Origin: CAVSRC01 sp963785065
Lineage (GTDB): Bacteria; Pseudomonadota; Alphaproteobacteria; Rhizobiales; Kaistiaceae
DNA length: 64,000 nucleotides
NCBI GenBank assembly: GCA_963785065.1
Contig: CAWATX010000003.1
Location: 1 to 64,000 of the forward strand
Direction: 5' to 3'
Shown here: one piece after another, positions 60,919 to 64,000 of the stretch
Layout: each line of letters starts with the position of its first letter
How positions within the stretch are numbered: position 1 is the stretch's first letter
Translations under genes and position numbers: made by a program
Notes under the pieces: model-generated
The model's input: only the letters and a program-made list of their open reading frames with translations
Told to the model about the DNA's origin: nothing
The model's database searches: none

Positions 60919-62399
60919 GCGGTCGTCCACCATTTCTCCGGTGCGAAGTGGCCGGCCGCCTGCTCGATGACTTCGCCGGCGCGGAACAGCGTTGCCTCGT
61001 CGAAGGGCCGGCCGATGAGCTGCAGGCCCATGGGCAGGCCGTCGGCGGTCTTGCCGGCGGGCACCGAGATGCCCGGCAGGCCGGCCATGTTGACCGTCAC
61101 CGTGAAGACGTCGTTGAGATACATCTCGATCGGCGAAGCCAGCGCCATGGCCTCCAGGCCGAAGGCGGCGGTCGGCGTCGCCGGGGTCAGGATGGCGTCG
61201 ATGCCGTCGGCGAAGACCGTCTCGAAATCGCGCTTGATGAGCGTGCGCACGCGCTGGGCGCGGAGGTAATAGGCGTCGTAATAGCCGGCGGAGAGCACAT
61301 AGGTGCCGATCATGATGCGCCGCTTGACCTCCTTGCCGAAGCCGGCCGAGCGGGTCGCCTCGTACATGGAGATGATGTCGTCGCCGGGGACGCGCAGACC
61401 GTAGCGCACGCCGTCATAGCGGGCGAGATTGGACGAGGCCTCGGCCGGGGCGACGATGTAATAAGCCGGCAAAGCGTATTTCGTGTGCGGCAGGGAAATG
61501 TCGACCAACTCGGCACCGGCCGCCTGCAGCCACGCCTTGCCCTGCTCCCACAGGGTTTCGATCTCGGCCGGCATGCCCTCGACGCGATATTCCTCGGGCA
61601 CGCCGATCTTGAGGCCCTTGACCCCCTGCCCGAGCGCCGCTTCGTAATCCGGAACGGCCAAGTCGGCGGAGGTGGCATCCTTGGCGTCGACGCTCGCCAT
61701 CGACTTCAGCATGATCGCCGCGTCGCGCACGTCGCGCGCGATCGGTCCGGCCTGATCGAGCGACGAGGCGAAGGCGACGATGCCCCAGCGCGAGCAGCGG
61801 CCATAGGTCGGCTTGATGCCGACCGTGCCGGTGAAGGCCGCCGGCTGGCGGATGGAGCCGCCAGTGTCGGTGCCGGTGGCGCCGGCGCAGAGATGCGCAG
61901 ATACCGCCGCCGCCGAACCGCCCGACGAGCCGCCCGGCACCAGCGGTGCGTTGGAGCCGGTCGAGCGCCACGGATTGACCACCGGGCCGTAATAGGAGGT
62001 CTCGTTGGACGAGCCCATGGCAAACTCGTCCATGTTGAGCTTGCCGAGCATGACCGCACCGTCGGCCCACAGATTGGCGGTGACGGTTGATTCGTAGGTC
62101 GGCTTGAAGCCGTCCAGCACATGGCTCGCCGCCTGGCTGTGGACTCCCTCGGTGCAGAACAGGTCCTTGATGCCGAGCGGCACGCCCTCCAGCGGGCGCA
62201 CGTCGCCACGGGCGATCCTGAGATCGCTCTCGGCGGCCATGGAAAGCGCCTTCTCCGGCGTCTCGACGATGAAGGCATTAAGCGCGCGGGCCGCTTCGAT
62301 GGCCTTCAGGTAGGCCTCGGTCAACTCGACGGCGGAGAAGCGGCGCGCGGCAAGCCCGTCGCGGATCTCGGCAATTGTGAGGGCGGTCAGGTCGGTCAT
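60915..62399 (-). CDS. gatA: Asp-tRNA(Asn)/Glu-tRNA(Gln) amidotransferase subunit A
   Basis: The 494-aa amidase releases ammonia from glutamine for the GatCAB reaction. Seen: the catalytic Lys in GIKDLFCTEG (~77), the Ser in VPGGSSGGSAAAV (~155), and GTDTGGSIRQPAAFTG with the nucleophile Ser (~178). Length and motifs are standard. The ATG at 62,399 overlaps the GNAT gene stop as ATGA. Confidence 0.95.
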   Translation of the reverse strand: MTDLTALTIAEIRDGLAARRFSAVELTEAYLKAIEAARALNAFIVETPEKALSMAAESDLRIARGDVRPLEGVPLGIKDLFCTEGVHSQAASHVLDGFKPTYESTVTANLWADGAVMLGKLNMDEFAMGSSNETSYYGPVVNPWRSTGSNAPLVPGGSSGGSAAAVSAHLCAGATGTDTGGSIRQPAAFTGTVGIKPTYGRCSRWGIVAFASSLDQAGPIARDVRDAAIMLKSMASVDAKDATSADLAVPDYEAALGQGVKGLKIGVPEEYRVEGMPAEIETLWEQGKAWLQAAGAELVDISLPHTKYALPAYYIVAPAEASSNLARYDGVRYGLRVPGDDIISMYEATRSAGFGKEVKRRIMIGTYVLSAGYYDAYYLRAQRVRTLIKRDFETVFADGIDAILTPATPTAAFGLEAMALASPIEMYLNDVFTVTVNMAGLPGISVPAGKTADGLPMGLQLIGRPFDEATLFRAGEVIEQAAGHFAPEKWWTTA

Positions 62400-62896
62400 G
62401 CGGACAGCTGCTTTTCGTAAAAGCGCGAATAGCCGGAATCGGGATAGTCGAGGACGGCGCCGCACACGCTGAAACCGCCGCGCTCATAGACGCGCCAGGC
62501 GGGCTCGAAACCCACCGCCTCGCCAGTCTCCAGAACCAGGCGGGTGATGCTGCGTTCGCGCGCCAGCGCCTCGACGCGCCGAAGCAGCAGCGAGCCGACG
62601 CGCTGTCCGCGCACCTCGGGCAGCGTGAACATGCGTTTGACCTCGCCGAGGCCGCCGCCGTGATCCTTGAGCGAGGCCATGCCGACCGGGCGGCCGTCGC
62701 CGCGGCGGGCGACGAAGACGGTGACCGTCGGGTCGGCCATCTGCTCGGCGGTGAGCTGGAACTGGAACTCGCGTGGGCTCAGCGGGATGAGATAGTCGTT
62801 GAGCGCGGCGACCATGGCGCGGACGTCGTCCTGCAGCGGCGTTTCGGCGGCGATCGTCACCGGGGGTGCGGATGCCACGCCGGCAAACGCACTCAT
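62396..62896 (-). CDS. GNAT-family N-acetyltransferase
   Basis: The 166-aa protein has the GNAT acetyl-CoA loop in VKRMFTLPEVRGQRVGSLLLRRVEALARERSITRLVLETGE (motif A R-x-x-x-V/G-x-S/G) and the C-terminal AWRVYERGGFSVCG. The substrate is unknown. It sits between gatC and gatA with ATGA overlaps on both sides, as in many relatives. Confidence 0.88.
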   Translation of the reverse strand: MSAFAGVASAPPVTIAAETPLQDDVRAMVAALNDYLIPLSPREFQFQLTAEQMADPTVTVFVARRGDGRPVGMASLKDHGGGLGEVKRMFTLPEVRGQRVGSLLLRRVEALARERSITRLVLETGEAVGFEPAWRVYERGGFSVCGAVLDYPDSGYSRFYEKQLSA

Positions 62897-63180
62897 TCGA
62901 CCACCTTGGGGACCACATAGAAGTGCTCCTCGCTGACCGGCGCGTTGGCCACGACCGCGTCGGCCTTGGCGCCGTCGGTGACCGCGTCCTGGCGCAGCTT
63001 CATCTTCATGGGCAGCACCGCCGTCATCGGCTCGACGCCGGTGACGTCGACCTCGTTCAGTTGCTCGACGAAGCCGAGGATGGTGTTGAGGTCGTCCTGA
63101 AGCTTCTCGACCTCGGCATCGCCGACGGCGATGCGGGCGAGATGCGCCACGCGCTTGACCGTGTCCTTGTCGACCGACAT
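62893..63180 (-). CDS. gatC: Asp-tRNA(Asn)/Glu-tRNA(Gln) amidotransferase subunit C
   Basis: The 95-aa GatC wraps around GatA and GatB to hold them together. DTVKRVAHLARIAVGDAEVEKLQDDLNTILGFVEQLNEVDVTGVEPM is typical, with the end HFYVVPKVVE. The ATG at 63,180 begins MSVDKDTVKR; the longer frame upstream is not family-like. It is the first gene of the operon and is divergent from dinB. Confidence 0.95.
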   Translation of the reverse strand: MSVDKDTVKRVAHLARIAVGDAEVEKLQDDLNTILGFVEQLNEVDVTGVEPMTAVLPMKMKLRQDAVTDGAKADAVVANAPVSEEHFYVVPKVVE

Positions 63181-63326
63181 CTCAGGCAAATTCCGTTGAA
63201 GTTGCGCCCTCTTAGCAGAGGGGGTTTTCCACCGGCAAGGCCAATGAAAGGGCACCCTGCCGCGGCGATTGAACGGCGGCCGGACGCCGGTTAGCCTCGC
63301 GGCGATCGAGCCCATCGGGGAAGACG

Positions 63327-64000
63327 ATGCCGGCGCCCGCAAAAACAGCCGAAACGCCCGGTTTCTGCCGCGATTGCCTGACCCCGGCGGCGCCCGGCGC
63401 GCTGCGCTGCGCCGCCTGCGGCAGCCCGCGCCTGCTGCGCCACCCGGAACTCTTCAAGCTGACCATCGCCCACCTCGACTGCGACGCATTCTATGCGGCG
63501 ATCGAGAAGCGCGACCACCCGGAACTTGCCGACAAGCCGGTGATCGTCGGCGGAGGAAAACGTGGCGTGGTGGCGACCGCCTGCTACATCGCGCGCATCA
63601 AGGGCGTGCGCTCGGCCATGCCCATGTTCAAGGCACTGGAGGCCTGCCCGGAGGCGGTGGTCGTCCGCCCCGACTTCGAGAAATACAGCCGCGTCGGGCG
63701 CGAGGTGCGCACACTCATGCAGTCGCTCACCCCGCTGGTCGAGCCGCTGTCGATCGACGAGGCCTTCATGGACATGGCCGGCACCGAGCGGCTGCACCAC
63801 GGGCCCCCTGCCCTGGCGCTGGCCAAGCTGCAAAGCCGCATCGAGGCGGAGATCGGCATCACCGTGTCGATCGGCCTCTCCTTCAACAAATTCCTGGCGA
63901 AGATCGCCTCCGATTTCGAGAAGCCGCGCGGCTTCTCGGTAATCGGCGAGGCCGAGGCGGTGAGCTTCCTCGCCGGCAAGCCGGTCGGCCTGATCTGGGG
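63327..64000 (+). CDS. dinB: DNA polymerase IV with N-terminal zinc ribbon, cut by the window end
   Basis: The visible 224 residues begin with a Cys cluster FCRDCLTP...LRCAACG (C14, C17, C28, C31), a zinc-ribbon extension usual for DinB of this order. The Y-family catalytic core follows: HLDCDAFYAAIEK with the first metal Asp, KPVIVGGGKRGVVATACYIARIKGVRSAMP, and SIDEAFMDM with the catalytic Asp-Glu. It performs error-prone translesion synthesis. I see no LexA box GTTC-N7-GTTC in the 146 bp upstream. The 3' end lies outside the window. Confidence 0.93.
   Translation, partial: MPAPAKTAETPGFCRDCLTPAAPGALRCAACGSPRLLRHPELFKLTIAHLDCDAFYAAIEKRDHPELADKPVIVGGGKRGVVATACYIARIKGVRSAMPMFKALEACPEAVVVRPDFEKYSRVGREVRTLMQSLTPLVEPLSIDEAFMDMAGTERLHHGPPALALAKLQSRIEAEIGITVSIGLSFNKFLAKIASDFEKPRGFSVIGEAEAVSFLAGKPVGLIW

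Overview
The window is high-GC chromosomal DNA of an alphaproteobacterium, most likely of the order Hyphomicrobiales (Rhizobiales). This rests on family-level recognition: a Porin_2-type porin, the DUF2062-pdxJ-acpS-lepB-rnc-era-recO-parC neighbourhood, an Rsh/rpoZ pair, zinc-ribbon DinB, and intergenic palindromes of the kind common in this order. I cannot name the genus. At least three frames are broken by single bases in genes expected to be intact (DUF2971, an amidohydrolase, gatB), so the sequence probably carries indel errors. Broken genes must be read with that in mind.

Layout. 1-10.8 kb is an accessory patchwork: a DUF2971 gene, a 526-aa unknown, an SOS-box-controlled uvrA whose C-terminal two thirds are present twice (first copy decayed, second intact), a glycine-rich-domain-like gene, a DUF218 gene and a single-TM unknown. 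10.8-14.1 kb holds a deoxyribosyltransferase remnant, palindromic repeats, a PH-like membrane protein, RidA, a small Cys-rich secreted protein, the first copy of a ~287-bp dispersed repeat, and an NTF2-like gene. 14.1-27.3 kb is a housekeeping block on the minus strand (parC, AhpD-like, recO, era, rnc, lepB, acpS, pdxJ, DUF2062, rsh, rpoZ).

The most notable locus is an AT-rich insertion between recO and era (17,663-20,242). It reads as one 859-residue frame: a RelA/SpoT-type (alarmone) synthetase domain, a long helical/TPR-like region and a C-terminal TIR domain. It is interrupted by one in-frame TAA exactly where the family has the Tyr of its conserved DY motif. This looks like a defence or toxin gene architecture that I do not recognise as described, and it is currently split.

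27.6-44.4 kb holds an NYN protein, a family 4/5-type uracil-DNA glycosylase, a YgjV-like protein, smpB-dapA, a lytic transglycosylase, a hydrolase, a three-gene envelope operon (multi-BON OmpA protein, 46-aa membrane protein, helix-hairpin-helix protein with 15-bp tandem repeats), a TPR glycosyltransferase-like protein, a porin with its terminator, tRNA-Ser(GCU) and a TPR sulfotransferase. 44.6-54.5 kb looks like a pentose/sugar-acid module: GH31 alpha-xylosidase, lactonase-like amidohydrolase, aldehyde dehydrogenase, GguC/AraD1-like protein, GntR/FCD regulator and IlvD/Edd-family dehydratase, consistent with oxidative conversion of a pentose to 2-oxoglutarate. 54.5-58.6 kb has small genes, the inverted second copy of the 287-bp repeat and a TetR-controlled pair. 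58.7-64 kb is a tightly overlapping gatC-GNAT-gatA-RidA-unknown-gatB operon, divergent from a dinB gene cut by the window end.
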